Position numbers and translations under genes: made by a program. A DNA stretch of 5,896 nt from Chromatiales bacterium (GTDB lineage Bacteria; Pseudomonadota; Gammaproteobacteria; UBA6429; Thiohalophilaceae), in the NCBI GenBank assembly GCA_027070385.1, contig JALXDW010000486.1, forward strand, positions 1-5,896. The letters are read 5' to 3'. This document shows positions 5,613 through 5,896 of the stretch, one piece after another. The first letter of the stretch is position 1. Each line of letters starts with the position of its first letter. The notes below the pieces were generated by a model. The model ran no database searches and was not told the origin of the DNA. It worked only from the letters and a program-made list of their open reading frames with translations.

Positions 5613-5896
5613 TCAATGCGTTCTAAGCGAGTTAGGATTTTCTTTTTTGGTTTTATCCGAACCGTCCCCAACTTCTTTCTCATCAATGGGTTCAGGCTTG
5701 TATTGTAACGCAATATCCAAAACTTGCTCAATCCATTGAACGGGTATTATATCCAATTCATCCGTGATTGTATCGGGAATTTCTGTTAAATCACGCTCAT
5801 TTTCTTGTGGAATAATCACAGTTTTTATACCTCCACGTCGGGCTGCCAGCAATTTTTCCTTCAAACCACCAATGGGGAGTACTTGACCTCGCAAGG
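5613..5896 (-). CDS. lon: ATP-dependent protease Lon, C-terminal end
   Basis: Last 94 or so codons of Lon; the gene enters from the right edge. Lon is a cytosolic AAA+ serine protease that degrades misfolded and short-lived regulatory proteins. Visible is the protease-domain segment LRGQVLPIGGLKEKLLAA, whose second Lys in KEK aligns with the catalytic-dyad lysine (Lys722 in E. coli). GGIKTVIIPQEN and ERDLTEIPD follow, as in E. coli. The catalytic serine lies outside the window. After the last recognisable helix (VLDIALQ) there is a charged tail of 29 residues, against about 12 in E. coli. The gene order lon-hupB supports the call. Confidence 0.97.
   Translation of the reverse strand, partial: LRGQVLPIGGLKEKLLAARRGGIKTVIIPQENERDLTEIPDTITDELDIIPVQWIEQVLDIALQYKPEPIDEKEVGDGSDKTKKENPNSLRTH

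Overview
The window is about 5.9 kb of a moderately AT-rich gammaproteobacterial chromosome. The order is the housekeeping block lon - hupB - tRNA-Val - tRNA-Asp - ppiD, a glutamate/dicarboxylate symporter, fabI, and the start of a peptide-binding lipoprotein gene. The proteins resemble E. coli and Pseudomonas counterparts. As I recall, the lon-hupB-ppiD-fabI-peptide ABC transporter neighbourhood also occurs in Pseudomonas, which fits this assignment. I cannot name a genus. The region is core genome: I see no insertion sequence, phage gene or CRISPR.

Layout, left to right. Positions 1-484 (minus) hold the N-terminal part of a family 5 peptide-binding lipoprotein that runs off the left edge. 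Positions 485-644 are a divergent promoter region with a marked dyad (538-570). Positions 645-1442 (plus) are fabI, enoyl-ACP reductase. Positions 1509-2792 (minus) are a sodium/proton:glutamate/dicarboxylate symporter, convergent with fabI. An intrinsic terminator (2823-2850) separates it from ppiD (2852-4771, minus). A 74-bp three-armed palindromic element (4816-4889) lies upstream of ppiD. A strong terminator (4891-4933) ends the hupB-tRNA unit. tRNA-Asp(GTC), tRNA-Val(TAC) and hupB follow on the minus strand. The 3' end of lon enters from the right edge.

Functional theme: protein quality control and envelope biogenesis. Lon degrades misfolded cytosolic proteins, HU compacts DNA, PpiD is an inner-membrane chaperone near the Sec translocon, FabI completes each fatty acid elongation cycle, and the symporter and the binding lipoprotein import amino acids or dicarboxylates and peptides.

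The most unusual observation is in PpiD. Its parvulin domain lacks the N-terminal first beta strand in the usual place, and a strand with the same signature (ERRIKHIQIK) sits directly after the last strand of the domain. This looks like a natural circular permutation that keeps both histidines of the parvulin dual-His motif. Other points of interest are the palindromic element before ppiD, the divergent dyad, the mRNA-tRNA polycistron, and the 12-bp direct repeats that flank the symporter gene.
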